A stretch of 64,000 bases of DNA, taken from positions 82,176,941-82,240,940 of the forward strand of contig JAVGWX010000004.1 in NCBI GenBank assembly GCA_036924085.1. Direction: 5' to 3'. Each line of letters starts with the position of its first letter. Within the stretch, counting starts at the first letter, position 1. The stretch is from Ariolimax columbianus. Its lineage: Eukaryota; Mollusca; Gastropoda; Stylommatophora; Arionidae. The notes below the pieces were generated by a model, which was not told the DNA's origin, searched no databases, and worked only from the letters and a program-made list of their open reading frames with translations. The position numbers and the translations under genes are program-made. Below, piece after piece: positions 22,060 through 32,100 of this stretch.

Positions 22060-22156
22060 AAAAGACTTTAAGGACTTAAGGACTTAACGTCTTTATACTG
22101 GTTTAGAAGACTCTGCAGAGTCTGGATACAGCCAGTTGTATTTACAACACCTTCCT
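22060..22156 (-). other. CR1-like 3' tail: palindrome and TTAAGTCC repeats
   Basis: Read 5' to 3' on the minus strand: the perfect 14-bp palindrome GACTCTGCAGAGTC, then TTCTAAACCAGTATAAAGAC and GTTAAGTCCTTAAGTCCTTA. The same palindrome-plus-tail ends the SINE-D copies at 30356-30800 and 43590-44015, and the fragment at 55885-56076. It is the likely site recognised by the LINE reverse transcriptase. Confidence 0.8.
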
Positions 22157-23446
22157 CTAGAAGCTGTACGCATCCAATCTGTTCTTAAATGCATTGACCG
22201 TCCCAGCCTCCACCACCTCACTTGGCAATGCATTCCAAGCATTCACTACTCTCTGGCTAAAGAAATACTTCCTAATATCTAATCTGGACCTCTCCTTAGT
22301 CAACTTGTAGCTGTGCCCTCTTGTCCTTGTTGGTGGTTGTACTTTAAAAAACTTGTTATAGTCCACTTTATCCATTCCTCTGATCATCTTATACACCTGT
22401 ATTAAGTCACCACGAATTCTTCTCTCTTCTAGACACTGAAGGCCAGTTCTTTTTAATCTTTCTTCATAACTGTAATTCTGGAATCCCACTATCAGCTTTG
22501 TCGCTCTTTTTTGTATTCTCTCCAGCATGTCTATATCCCCTCTCTGATAAGGACTCCACACCTGTACACAGTACTCCAATCTAGGTCTAACTAATGCTTT
22601 ATACAGTTTGACTATCACTTCCTTGCTCCTATGTTTAATATTTCTTTTTATCATCCCTAACATTGCATTTGCCTTTTTTACTGCTACCTGAACTTGCTCC
22701 CTCACCTTACATGTATGATCTATTATAACCCCTAAGTCCCTTTCTTTATCTATCTTTCTAATATTGTTCTCTTCTATTCTGTAATTATGTTCCATATTGG
22801 ATCTACCCATGTGGATGACTGTACATTTATCTACATTAAACTCCATTTGCCAGATTACAGACCATTCTCGAATTTTATCTAAATCCGACCTCAATATATC
22901 TACTTCTGCTTTAGATGAGACACTACTGCATAGTTTCGTGTCATCAGCAAATTTTGCAATAATGGATCCCATACATATGTCCAAATCCTTTATATATATC
23001 AAGAATCAAATTGGTCCCAAAACCGAGCCCTGTGGCACTCCACTTTTCACTTCACACCACTCAGAGTACTCCTTATTTATACCCACCCTTTGCCTTCTTC
23101 CCGTTAACCAATTTTCAATCCATTTGGCAACTTCCTCACCTATTCCATGTGATTTTAATTTTCGAAATAATCTTTGATTATTTTTTTTTGCAAAATCCAG
23201 ATAAATAACATCCACTGGCTCCCCTTTATCTAACATTTTGGTAACCTCCTCCATGAATTCTAATAGATTTGTTAAGCATGATCTCCCTCTGGTAAACCCA
23301 TGCTGACTATTTCTAATTAGATTAAATTTGTCTAAATGCATTACAATGTTTTCTTTGATTATTGACTCTAACAATTTACAGACTATGCTCGTTAAGCTCA
23401 CAGGTCTATAGTTTGCTGGATCTGCCTTTTTTTTAAGAGCAGACAA
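22060..23446 (-). pseudogene. CR1-like LINE, 5'-truncated, with complete 3' end
   Basis: Minus-strand reverse transcriptase. The frame from 23446 gives NYRPVSLTSIVCKLLESI, SQHGFTRGRSCLTNLLEF, VIYLDFAK and SGVPQGSVLGPI. An in-frame TGA (23006-23008) sits where FLIYINDLD-like sequence begins, and after it the same frame reads on through FADDTKLC (catalytic YADD-type motif) to LVRPRLEYCVQVWSPYQRGD and VVNAWNALPSEVVEAGTVNA before its stop at 22157. Motif A is damaged: after YLDFAK the usual AFDKVPH is replaced by KNN. The endonuclease domain is missing. The 3' UTR ends with a palindrome and short TTAAGTCC repeats. Apart from these lesions the frame is well preserved, so the insertion is fairly young. 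Confidence 0.88.
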
Positions 23447-23934
23447 GCAATGAGAATGACAAATAGCTCATTGAACCGACTTCATTCCACCAGTGAAAGT
23501 GACAACGACAGAGCGTGCTCGAACTCGGCAGCTATCAGTCATGGTGACTCCGACATTTCCCACGACTTCGTTAGGTACACATTACAACCGCTCGACTGGA
23601 ACAAGCAGTTGTGTCATGAAAAACACCCACAGAAATGTTTTGTCGGTCAAACCGACGAAACGCAATTTGAGCACAATACGTTGGGATTGTAAAGCAAGCT
23701 CACAACCCCTAGGCCACTTAAGTAACTGTCGGGTAATACGTCGAAACAAGATAATAAACTAAACCTTCGTTACGACCAAAAGACTTTCACCGGCGGCAAA
23801 GAACAAAATAAATTAAAACAGTTAAGAAATCATGCGATCAACGATGAACATATAAGGGTACTTGGTTCTGTAGTGCCGTCTTCTTAACGAACACAATGTA
23901 GGAAGCGGAAGTAATCAGACTGGCCAGGATTTTA
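23447..23934. other. no recognisable gene
   Basis: Unique sequence with an arbitrary open frame and no motif I can place. Confidence 0.4.
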
Positions 23935-24240
23935 TAGGAGTAAAACAGTATCGATGGGCAGATAAGATGATTGTCGAGACGAGAAACGGTATGGGTAAGT
24001 ATCAAAATCGTTTGGGTTGATACATGTGATCCTGCAACGGTACCATGCCTTGGAAACGTAAGAGAAGCGAGGAGGGAGAAAAACAAATGGAAGACAGCAT
24101 CACAGAGTGGACAGGAGGTGTCCATAGCTGAAACAAGCATGTTAGCCCAAAACCGAGTTGAGTGCCTGAAACTGGTTCAACAGACTTCAGTGTTGGTACT
24201 CCAACGACCTAACGGGACTGATAGTGATGATGATGATAGT
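23935..24240 (+). pseudogene. RTE-like LINE 3' terminus, second copy
   Basis: Decayed equivalent of 7700-7939: CAACGGTACCATGCCTTGGA (GTVPWK), GAGTGGACAGGAGGTGTCCA (EWTG), and an end at ACGACCTAACGGGACTGATA followed by GTGATGATGATGATAG. Multiple frameshifts. As in the first copy, a GAT tract follows the stop. Confidence 0.65.
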
Positions 24241-24303
24241 GCATGTACATACAACATAAACAGTACAACACGCGCGTGCACACAAAGACATACACCTGCA
24301 TGC

Positions 24304-24305
<2 letters not shown>

Positions 24306-24377
<72 letters not shown>

Positions 24378-24480
24378 ATATTTACACATGTACACATATT
24401 CACACACACACACATTACACATTCACACACCCACACACACACGCACACTCACACACACACACACACACACATTCAAATAC
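24306..24480. repeat. (TA)n then CA-rich tract
   Basis: About 34 TA units (24308-24375) followed by ACACAC-rich sequence with CACATTCACAC interruptions. Confidence 0.95.
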
Positions 24481-24905
24481 ACACAGGGGGAGGGGGGGGC
24501 TTTAAAAGAACATCTTAAAATGGCAGTGGACATTCGAAACACTATGTCATTGTCATGTAAGTTGGCATTATCATTGGTAAGAACAGTAGCGAAACGTTAG
24601 AATAGACAAGATAGGATGAGCTATGCCAAACGGTTTTAAAGAATTAAAGCAGACATCTTTTTGCATAAAACAGATGTGAAATCAATTAGAAATTGAAATT
24701 GTAATGGTCATTTTTATTTAAGCGTAGTGACGTGAAAAAATTCCTTTGTGAGCGAAATTTCAGTAGGTTGATGTATTCCTGTCACTCCCGCAAGTGCACG
24801 AGTGGAGTAGTAAGTTCCGGTCTGTTCTCGACCATGTCAGACACATAAAGTAGTTGCACTAAAGTCGATTACAGATAGCTAGTTATTCAGTTAGTTAGCT
24901 AGTTT
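24481..24905. other. no recognisable gene
   Basis: Unique sequence after the CA tract, with GTTAGCTAGTT-type short motifs near 24880. Nothing coding seen. Confidence 0.4.
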
Positions 24906-24910
24906 CAGCA

Positions 24911-25945
24911 AAAGGACGCAGGTCGAAACGGGGGAGGAAGCATATTCATAAGACACAAATGGGGACAGCGCGAGCTAGTGGTTAAGTGGCACGGCTCAAA
25001 ACCAGAAAGTGCTGGGTTCGATCCCCATCACAGCACCGGCCATTACCCCGGGGAAGCAATCCCTTAGAAAATGCAGGAGGAAGCAGACCCTTACATAAAA
25101 TGCACGCTGAAGTCGGATGCACTTGGCCGACAGGCGCAAAATAAAAACTACAGTGCAAGGCACACCGCCTTGAGGATTAGAGAAATAAGGTGAACGCAAC
25201 AAACAAACAAAATCAGACACAAAAGTGGAAATATAACAGAAGAGGCCCTCCCAACAGGAAAGTCGTCCACACACCTGAGAACAGAATCTGTGACTCTCCA
25301 GCGAGCACTGAGAATACTTCAAACAGAAAGGCAACCACCAACAAAAATAGATCTATTCACAGACTGCAGAGTATTGGTAGATGCAATATAAAAAAACAAA
25401 CAACCACTGTTATCAGAGATCAAAGCAGAACTATGACAACTCCAGAGATCCTCAACAATAGCGCTCCAGTGGGTATCCTCCCATTGCGGAATCACGGGTA
25501 ACGAGAGAGCTGACGCTCTAGCAAAAGATGGCAGCGAAAAGGCACCATTTAATCATCGAGTACCGTACAGATAGATCAAGAACATCATCAGAAATCAGTA
25601 TATACACCAATGGAGAGAAGACAGAAACATAAGCAATACACCAGACCTAATTCACCAACTCAAAAGAAATCAACAAACTACCTATTTCGTCTGAGAACTG
25701 AACATTTCAGACTACTAGAACATCTGTACTGACTGAAGATCTCCGACACCGATGTGTGCCCATGTGGAAAAGGATGCCAGAACCCTGAGCATATTCTACA
25801 AGAATGCCCTATCTGTAAGAAAATGAGATACCAGACCTGGCCAGAGGGTGCGGAGCTGAGACAATAGCTGTGGCGCAGCCGCTCCGACCTGGTGAAGACT
25901 ACAGACTTGCAGATATAGCATGACCAAAGGATCCTGAACCGTAAG
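24911..25945 (+). pseudogene. LINE RNase H remnant (RH-2 type), split by SINE-C
   Basis: The left part (24911-24959) reads GGTCGAAACGGGGGAGGAAG CATATTCATA. The right part (25215 onwards) continues AAGTGGAAATATAACAGAAG AGGCCCTCCC. Joined in concept they parallel the uninterrupted copy at 41637-41995. Recognisable pieces are LQWVSSHCGITGNERADALA (slightly shifted), WREDRNISNTPDLIHQLKRN and a C-terminal CPCGKGCQNPEHILQECPIC knuckle. Frameshifts and stops are frequent, so it is dead. Confidence 0.75.
24960..25214 (+). repeat. SINE-C insertion with 9-bp target-site duplication
   Basis: Full tRNA-derived copy: box A region CTAGTGGTTAAGTGG (24975-24989), box B GGTTCGATCC (25015-25024), 3' hairpin region CGCCTTGAGGATTAGAGAAA, tail AACAAACAAACAAAATC. 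AGACACAAA flanks both sides (24951-24959 and 25215-25223), and the uninterrupted target is seen at 41637-41995. This fixes both ends of SINE-C and its polarity. Confidence 0.93.
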
Positions 25946-26705
25946 GAAAACAGAAGAAGTTAGCTAGTTAGTTAATTAGTCAGTCAGTAATTCAGTCGGT
26001 CGGTAGGTCTGTAGGTCGCTTGGTTAGTTGGTTTTTTGATTGGTTAGTTACGGTCAAATCTTGCATTTGACAATCTAGACATTCCCGATAAGTTAGAGAG
26101 TTTAAACTGTAAGGCCAGATACAAATTCGAGGACAATACACTTTACTGATACTTGTGGGGCAATATTGAGAAGATTTGGGGACAACTTGGAACAATTATT
26201 CGAATTTAAACACTCGGAACATTTCACCGAATCATTCAAAGCGATGTCACTTATGGTAATCCTAGTAGGCGTTTTGAAATACAGTGGTAGCTTCCCCTTG
26301 TTTGATTGCTCAACAATTGCTTAACGAACAAGTCAGTTTATGCTATAAAGAAATACTCGATTTCTATTCTTTTTTTAAAATAATATATCATTCTACCGTC
26401 AGTATCGACCCATGCTTCCTCTTTGATTATATTTTCAACCGTGGTCAACTGTGCAATCGTCTAATGGCAAACTGAAAATAACAAGTGATATAAGACTTTC
26501 AATATCATTATCATCAACAAGCGCAGTCTCAGCATCGGGGATAATGGTTATGGATTGATCTCCAATTCTTTCTACCCCGTGCCAGGTCGGTACACAATCA
26601 GATTGTGTACCGGCCACGTATTTATGGTGTCTGTCCATCTGTATCTCTGTCACTTTCTGACTCTCTTGTCCTCTACTGTTTCCTCCATTACAACCTTTAG
26701 CAGAT
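25946..26705. other. no recognisable gene
   Basis: Starts with a low-complexity GTTAGTTAGT/CAGTCAGTC stretch (25955-26050). The remainder is unique, without coding motifs. Confidence 0.4.
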
Positions 26706-26711
26706 CGCCAG

Positions 26712-27057
26712 TTGGCTTGGCTTGGCTTCGTTCGTTCTCAATCTCCCGCTACCAAACCCTGAACGGGCTTAAGTAGCAGAATGTAGTCCAGAGAACGGAA
26801 TATGGTGTGTTGTAGTTTACAGCTTGACTGCGATATTTGCACCTTTCGGTCCAACACATCCGACATCAGCAAGCATTTTTTAGTACCGGGCTAGCATTCC
26901 GTCATCGATCCCGTCTCCTTAGCCAGTCTGCCCTGCTACAGCCTGTTATCCAGGATCACCGGGTGGAGGTGTAGAAGGGTCTTGGCAGCTTTGTTTCGCT
27001 GGCCGTGACGCTAGCAGTCAGCTATGGGTCGCTGACCACTGCAGCTCATGCGCTACT
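26712..27057 (-). repeat. SINE-A, near full-length
   Basis: Reverse copy from GGCTTCGTTCGTTCTCAATC through CGGTCCAACACATCCGACAT and CCAGGATCACCGGGTGGAGG to CTGCAGCTCATGCGCTACTC. Confidence 0.9.
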
Positions 27058-27058
27058 C

Positions 27059-27322
27059 GGTTGACATTCGTCGCAAAATGCAGGCAGTGAATGGTCACAA
27101 AAGTGTGGCGAACGTAAGCTCCGGCGACGGTCCACCAGGTTAGCTGCATCAATTTTGTCGATGGCATCTTCTGACGCAACAATATTTGCCTGACCTGATC
27201 TGGGAAGATCTTTTGTTAACTTGCGTCCTTTTTAAAACCACGTTGTCCAGTTCTTCACTGTTATCTTCGACACACTTTCATCACCATTCACTGCCTGCAT
27301 TCCGAGAAGAATGTCAACTGGT
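27059..27322. repeat. fold-back: inverted copies of about 56 bp
   Basis: GGTTGACATTCGTCGCAAAA TGCAGGCAGTGAATGGT (27059-27115, plus) matches the reverse complement of 27267-27322 (GTTGACATTCTTCTCGGAAT GCAGGCAGTGAATGGTG) at about 80 to 85 percent. Part of the HTH segment is thus present twice in opposite orientation around a spacer of about 150 bp. Confidence 0.8.
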
Positions 27323-27400
27323 CGACATCCTTCAGCTGTTAGAAACCGAATCACCGCTAGCTGATCAACTCTGGATGGATTCAGTGTAATACCCGCCATG
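27116..27400 (-). pseudogene. mariner-type transposase HTH fragment
   Basis: Minus-strand translation from 27400: MAGITLNPSRVDQLAVIRFL, TAEGCRPVDILLGMQAVNGD, ITVKNWTTWF, stop, KGRKLTKDLPRSGQANIVAS, DAIDKIDAANLVDRR. This is the N-terminal paired helix-turn-helix (DNA-binding) region of a mariner-like transposase, broken by a TAA after TTWF. It is a different mariner lineage from the copies at 17-20 kb. No catalytic domain follows. Confidence 0.65.
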
Positions 27401-27613
27401 TTTTCAGCGGTCTGCTGGGAAAACTATGAGTCGGATGATTATGCAATTTTGCAAACTTGACGGTTGGTATGTGCTGTTTACATCAGAAGTGACGTCATCG
27501 TGTGCATCGTACATATGTTCACTTGGTGCAGTTAGGTCCAGTTTCATTTGTACACGCCTCGTATATATTCTTGGTGGCGCCAATTCTCTACATTATGTGT
27601 ACCGTACTGTGAG

Positions 27614-27940
27614 TCATAAGAGACTTGGGTCGGTTACGTACGAGGTTGTTAGTAAGTTTCCCATATACTTATGCCACTGAGTTCCGTGGGGAACTGAAGT
27701 TGGGTGTCCAGGGTCAAATGGATTGCGTCGGTCGAGCCCATGACTTTGCAAGAACATTCTAATCTCGTCTATTGACACTCCGCGGGGCTCCATCTTGCCC
27801 TGAAGCCACCATCTTCTATCGCTGTAAGGCATCATTGGAAGTTGATCATTGTGCATTCTCATGAGATGACCCAACCACCACAATTTTAGATCTGAAAATG
27901 TTCTCAGCTGAGAGAAGCGGTGCATACTTGACAACAACGC
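27614..27940 (-). pseudogene. LINE C-terminal fragment
   Basis: The minus-strand frame contains LKLWWLGHLMRMHNDQLPMM and a GKMEPRGVSIDEIRMFL tail, matching the RWxGHLxRMxxDQLP motif of the fragments at 30850 and 31885. It is an RTE-like LINE end without the polymerase. Confidence 0.55.
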
Positions 27941-28540
27941 TCAGTATCAGAATGGAGATCGAGGCAGTAAACTCGGCTCTGAGATGAGTATCTGTGACCT
28001 CTTTAATGAGAACCCTAATTATCTCTGAACTCCAATCCTGGCTTGTGGAAGGCGTAGAAGGGTTTTATGTTTTATGCATGTGGATGGATAGTGTAAATAG
28101 AGGTCTGGAATATCCAGAAAAGCGGTCTCAATCTAACTTTTGTCTGTGCATGATGATAGGGAGGATCACTGTTACCCAGGCAGCAGATTCCACCAACCCG
28201 CCCCCCCCCCCTTACCCCCAAGGCTGCAGTAAGTAAGTAGTAAAGATCCCATTTCCTGCATGTGGTCTATATGAAATATGGTGTAAGGTCCATTATTATT
28301 TGCTGATGTGGTCAGCATCTCGCCGGCGGCTTTAATTCCAAGATGTTTTTCTGGTACCAAATTTATGTGGCTGGGTCGACTACATGCTGGGGCTTGCGAT
28401 CGGAAAAAAATCCTGCACCAACTGGGGATTGCGCCCCTATCGCTTGACTGCAGGCCAGCACACAAATCCTATCTCCAGATAGGTCTGTTTTGTGCAAGAT
28501 CCTTCCATTTTGAGGTGTTTCTACTCTCTCAAGCGAACTT
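27941..28540. other. no recognisable gene
   Basis: Unique except for a C-run (28199-28211). A CCCAGGCAGCAGATT motif at about 28177 recurs at about 28891. Confidence 0.4.
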
Positions 28541-28807
28541 GACGTGCTCTCTCTCTCTTTCTCTCTCCCCATCTCTCTCTTTCTCTCTCCCTCTCTATAT
28601 CTCCATCTCTCTCTTTTTCTCTGCCTCTCTCTATCTCTCTCTCCATCTCTCTCCTCCTCTCTCTCTCCATCGCTCTCTTTCTCTTTCCCTCACTCTATCT
28701 CCATCTCTCTCTCTTTCTCTCTCTCTTCCTCTCTCTTTACCTCTCTCTCTCTCCCTCTCTCTGTCTCCATCTCTCTCTCTATCTCTCTTCCTCTATCTCC
28801 TTCTCAC

Positions 28808-28853
<46 letters not shown>
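28541..28853. repeat. CT-rich microsatellite tract
   Basis: (CT)n with TCTCTCTC, CCCTCTC and CCATCTC interruptions over 310 bp, ending in a pure (CT)18 stretch. The homopurine/homopyrimidine strand asymmetry allows triplex DNA. Confidence 0.95.
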
Positions 28854-28855
<2 letters not shown>

Positions 28856-29065
28856 GTCTGCCTGGGTACGATGATATGGAGGGCCGTTTTTCCCAGGCAG
28901 CAGATTTCCCTCCATCCCCATGCCATCTCTTACTCTCCACGCAGCCGGTGTATCCAATGGAACGCCATGTAGATCCTGTTTGGTACCGGTGACTTTGCAG
29001 GAGTTGTCAGACTGGCATTGAGAACAATGACGGACTCCCTTAGGGACTTTTGATTTGATCTCTGC

Positions 29066-29450
29066 ATTAAACTGAAGATAGGTGGCACTGACGAATGCAC
29101 CTGTGGTACAGGGAAAATGAACATCTGCTGCAAAATTGTCCGACATACGAGGACCAGAAAAAGCACATGTGGCCATCACCAGTGCCAACACTAGACAAGC
29201 TCTATGGCAGTGTCGAACAGCCTCAGGATAACAGCTGCTTTCTTCGAACAAATTCAAGTTGGATGTGTAGGACCAAAAGGTACAAATATCGCAGTCAAGC
29301 TGTAAACTATGGCACAATGTGTGACACATCCTGCAACCTGGAAAGCTTTTTTTCTGGGCTTGGTAGCGGGAGTTTGAGAACGAACCACGACGACGAAAAA
29401 GAAGTAGTAGTAGTAGTAGTAGAAGAAGAAGAAGAAGAAGAAGAAGAAAC
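29066..29450 (+). pseudogene. RNase H-LINE 3' end joined to SINE-A 3' half
   Basis: 29066-29250 is the C-terminal end of the 36.8/47.3 kb LINE (IGGTDECTCGTGKM-like, PTYEDQKKHMWPSPVPTLDK, LYGSVE). At the point where the other copies read TCGAAAAAATAAAGGTTGAC and stop, this copy goes on directly into GGATGTGTAGGACCAAAAGG and the SINE-A 3' half, with a GTA/GAA tail (29405-29448). Either two elements fused or this is a LINE subfamily whose 3' UTR carries the SINE-A tail. Confidence 0.75.
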
Positions 29451-29464
29451 TTGAAGGTCTTTGC

Positions 29465-29720
29465 TAAAACAGGCCTCCATCCAATCTCTGAAACACTGGA
29501 CCGTAGCCGAGTTTCTTTGCCCGGTCATGTCGCACGGCTGAACAAGGAAATTCCTGCCGCCAACATACCTCACACATCCTTCCTCTGCGCCAAAAGAGTT
29601 CCCCCGTCCGGCTGGGGGCGATGAAAATACGTCCCCGCACAGTATGGCTTTGACAGACAGCAGCCTTCCCCTCCGCTCTGGGCGATGCCTTCTGTTGTAC
29701 GATGTGACCGGTCGACTCAA
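29465..29720 (+). pseudogene. possible LINE fragment
   Basis: GTTTCTTTGCCCGGTCATGT CGCACGGCTGAACAAGGAA translates as a FxGHVARLNKEIPA-like motif seen in LINE C-termini. The rest is not recognisable. Weak call. Confidence 0.3.
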
Positions 29721-29954
29721 TGGGTCTTAAAAATCTAAGCTAATTTATTATTAGTATTGCCCTGGCCATGTTTGCTCAAACAATGAATGACCTGATGGCA
29801 AGCATAAAGGTCTCACATTTTCAGAGGCGTGTGTGTTAAACGTTCTTGTCATTTTGGGGTTCCAGACAATAAAAGAGATGATAGTATACATAGAGACATC
29901 TAATGTTCAGGGATTTGTGTGTATCTACTGTACTGGGTATTTTGACATTTAAAT

Positions 29955-30080
29955 AAATAAAACGTTCAGGGCATGATAGCTGGAGTTTGAGAACGTTTAG
30001 GGCTTGATTAGCTGGAGTTTGAGAACGTTCAGGGCTTGGTAGCTGAAATTTGATAATGTTCAGGGCTTCATAGCTGGATT
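29955..30080 (+). repeat. SINE-A terminal repeat, 4 units
   Basis: AACGTTCAGGGCATGATAGC TGGAGTTTGAG and three diverged units. This is a third site where the SINE-A 3' end is tandemly repeated, here without any SINE body. The next 270 bases are unassigned. Confidence 0.7.
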
Positions 30081-30355
30081 ATGGCGGAATTCTAGTGAGA
30101 CAGTAGGTACGACAGAGAAATTGAGAGCTGGTGTACAGAGAGCTGCAGCAGAGGCGTATCAACTGGCGTCACAGCTCAAATATATCCATATTAATCTCGC
30201 AACGAGACAACGACTGATTCGCATCATTTTACTAACCACCCTGTGCTGCTGGAGCCAAAACATAGGACAAGCTCATGGCACGACATAGCAAAATCCCCTC
30301 CTGAGAAATGAGATGTCTGCGAATGGCTGCCGACTTCTCCAGGGGAGACAGATTG

Positions 30356-30800
30356 AGGATAGAGTCCAGGGAGTTTCAGAGGTTAGGTGTCCACCTCGGG
30401 TGCCGGGGGTTGCAGATTCAAATCACGGTGAAGATTGAGATTTTTTCACTTGGATCTTTTGGTAAAAATTCCCCTGGTCTCTGGGTAGTGAGATTTGGCT
30501 CCCGTGTTCAACGTCGAGCACGTTAAAAATCCCTTAGCTGTTGGAAATCGAAAAGAGTAGGCTTAACGCCACAGAAAGTTGAAGTAAAAAATCTACCCAA
30601 GTAAATTGTACCTTTCCCCGGGTGGTTTGTTAAGAGCAGCTATAGATGGCACCTAACTGACTGCAGGTCTACTTAGCTCTAGTGTTTAAGTCTTTTAAGA
30701 TGAACTCGCACATAAGTTAAAACCTCTCTCCAAGAAACTGATTGCATACAGACTCTGTAGAGTCTACTAAACCAGTATAAAGATGTTAAGTCCAACAGGA
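30356..30800 (+). repeat. SINE-D with CR1-like tail
   Basis: The head has a weak tRNA box B-like GATTCAAATC (30415-30424). The body carries TTCCCCTGGTCTCTGGGTAG, AAAATCCCTTAGCTGTTGGA, TACCTTTCCCCGGGTGGTTT and AGAGCAGCTATAGATGGCAC. The end is GACTCTGTAGAGTC, then TACTAAACCAGTATAAAGAT and GTTAAGTCC, the tail of the CR1-like LINE at 22060. A second full copy is at 43590-44015 and a partial one at 59515-59710 (minus). Confidence 0.85.
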
Positions 30801-30849
30801 TATGTCCCATCCCATGTGTCGAATACATGTCTAGACAGAACGTGCGACC

Positions 30850-31085
30850 CATCCGTCCTCTCATGAGAATGCCCCATGATCAGCTCCCACCTTACGCTTT
30901 AAATGTCCGGCCATCTGACTTCCGAACAAGAGGACGACTGAGGGGAAGGTCGATAGACAACTTAAAGCCGATTTTCTAATGCCACGAAGTGACAACGTTA
31001 GACACGACACATCTGGCCTACGGGAGACCACTAAGGCTTCCCACAGCGCCTAACAGGGAACAGGTGGACTGATAACTAACTTGCT
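30850..31085 (+). pseudogene. LINE C-terminal end
   Basis: Translation MRMPHDQLPPYALNVRPSDF, RTRGRLRGRSIDNLKPIF, stop, then LAYGRPLRLPTAPNREQVD. The RMPxDQLP and RGRxRGRxxD pattern is an RTE-like LINE terminus. One stop and a probable frameshift. Confidence 0.6.
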
Positions 31086-31206
31086 AATTACATCAAAACT
31101 ATGATAGGACAGCAGTGTCGCGTTTGACACAATCTGTGAAAGATATCAAATGAAAATTAACACATCAAAGACAGTATGTACGTGGATCAGGAGTACACTA
31201 GGTCTT

Positions 31207-31328
31207 CTAACTATAAATGGGCCAAAGGGCAGGAGCCCATAGGCCGTTGGATCAATAACCAACCAACCAACCTAATTATAAATGGGCAGGAGCCCATAGG
31301 CCGCTGGATCAATAACTAATCAACCAAC
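31207..31328 (+). repeat. tandem pair, 65 and 57 bp
   Basis: CTAACTATAAATGGGCCAAA GGGCAGGAGCCCATAGGCCG TTGGATCAATAACCAACC, then a second unit lacking eight bases. A reverse copy lies at 21690-21740. Confidence 0.85.
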
Positions 31329-31399
31329 CTAACTATACCTGTAAGCGACATCGAACTTCACTGAATTCGAGTTCAAATAGATTGGGAATACTTTGGGCG

Positions 31400-31657
31400 A
31401 ATTTTTTTTTGGGTGTGCGTTTGCCTTATTTCTCTATTCTCTAAGGCAGGTGTGCGTTGCACGACGGTGTTTTTATTTTGCGCCTGTCAGCCAGGTGCAT
31501 CCGATTTCGGCATGCATTTTATGTAAGGGTCTACTTCTTCCTGCATTTTCTAAGGGTTGTCTTCCCCGGGGTAACGGCCGGTGTTGTGATAGAGATCGAA
31601 CCCGGCACCTTCCGGTTGTGAACCATGTCACTTAATCACTAGCCCACGCCGTTCCCT
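31400..31657 (-). repeat. SINE-C, full-length
   Basis: Minus-strand copy with the 3' hairpin region (TTTGCCTTATTTCTCTATTC TCTAAGGCAGG on the plus strand), box B (GGGTTCGATC on the minus strand near 31594) and the head ending GGGAACGGCGTGGGCTAGTG. Confidence 0.88.
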
Positions 31658-31884
31658 AGATGCCAAAAACACGCTGCCAGGAAGCCTGCAGCGTGATTTA
31701 CCAAATGCCAGTACGTCTTAAATGCTAGAACATCAGCTAGACAACTAAACAACAACTAATAAACAATGTAATTTTACCATCTCTGTACTACCAGCATCAG
31801 ACGTGGCCCTTATCCAAGGCCCACGTAAAGAGAAATCACCGAAATGTGAAATTGAATGTTTAAGAAAGGTAATTAGTGTCGACA

Positions 31885-32100
31885 TCAGAGAGATAGAATG
31901 ACGAATGCGGTCATTAGAAAAATGGCGGGAAGTACTACTTGCGCTGAATACATTTATAGACAGAATACGCGGTGGTTCGGTCATCTCATACGAGCGGTTC
32001 CTGATCAGCTTACACTGCACGCAAGAAATTATGGCTGTAAGGTACGAGGGAGGCGGCGCATGACTAGGATAGTCCCCAGACATTTTAGTTAGCTATTTTG
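31885..32100 (+). pseudogene. LINE C-terminal end
   Basis: Translation MTNAVIRKMAGSTTCAEYIY, RQNTRWFGHLIRAVPDQLTL, KVRGRRRMTRIV. Same motif order as 30850-31085, a different copy. Confidence 0.6.

Noticed and set aside
28308..28972. Ser/Leu-rich proteins of 142-188 codons
   Set aside because: Produced by the CT-rich tract, with no conserved domain.
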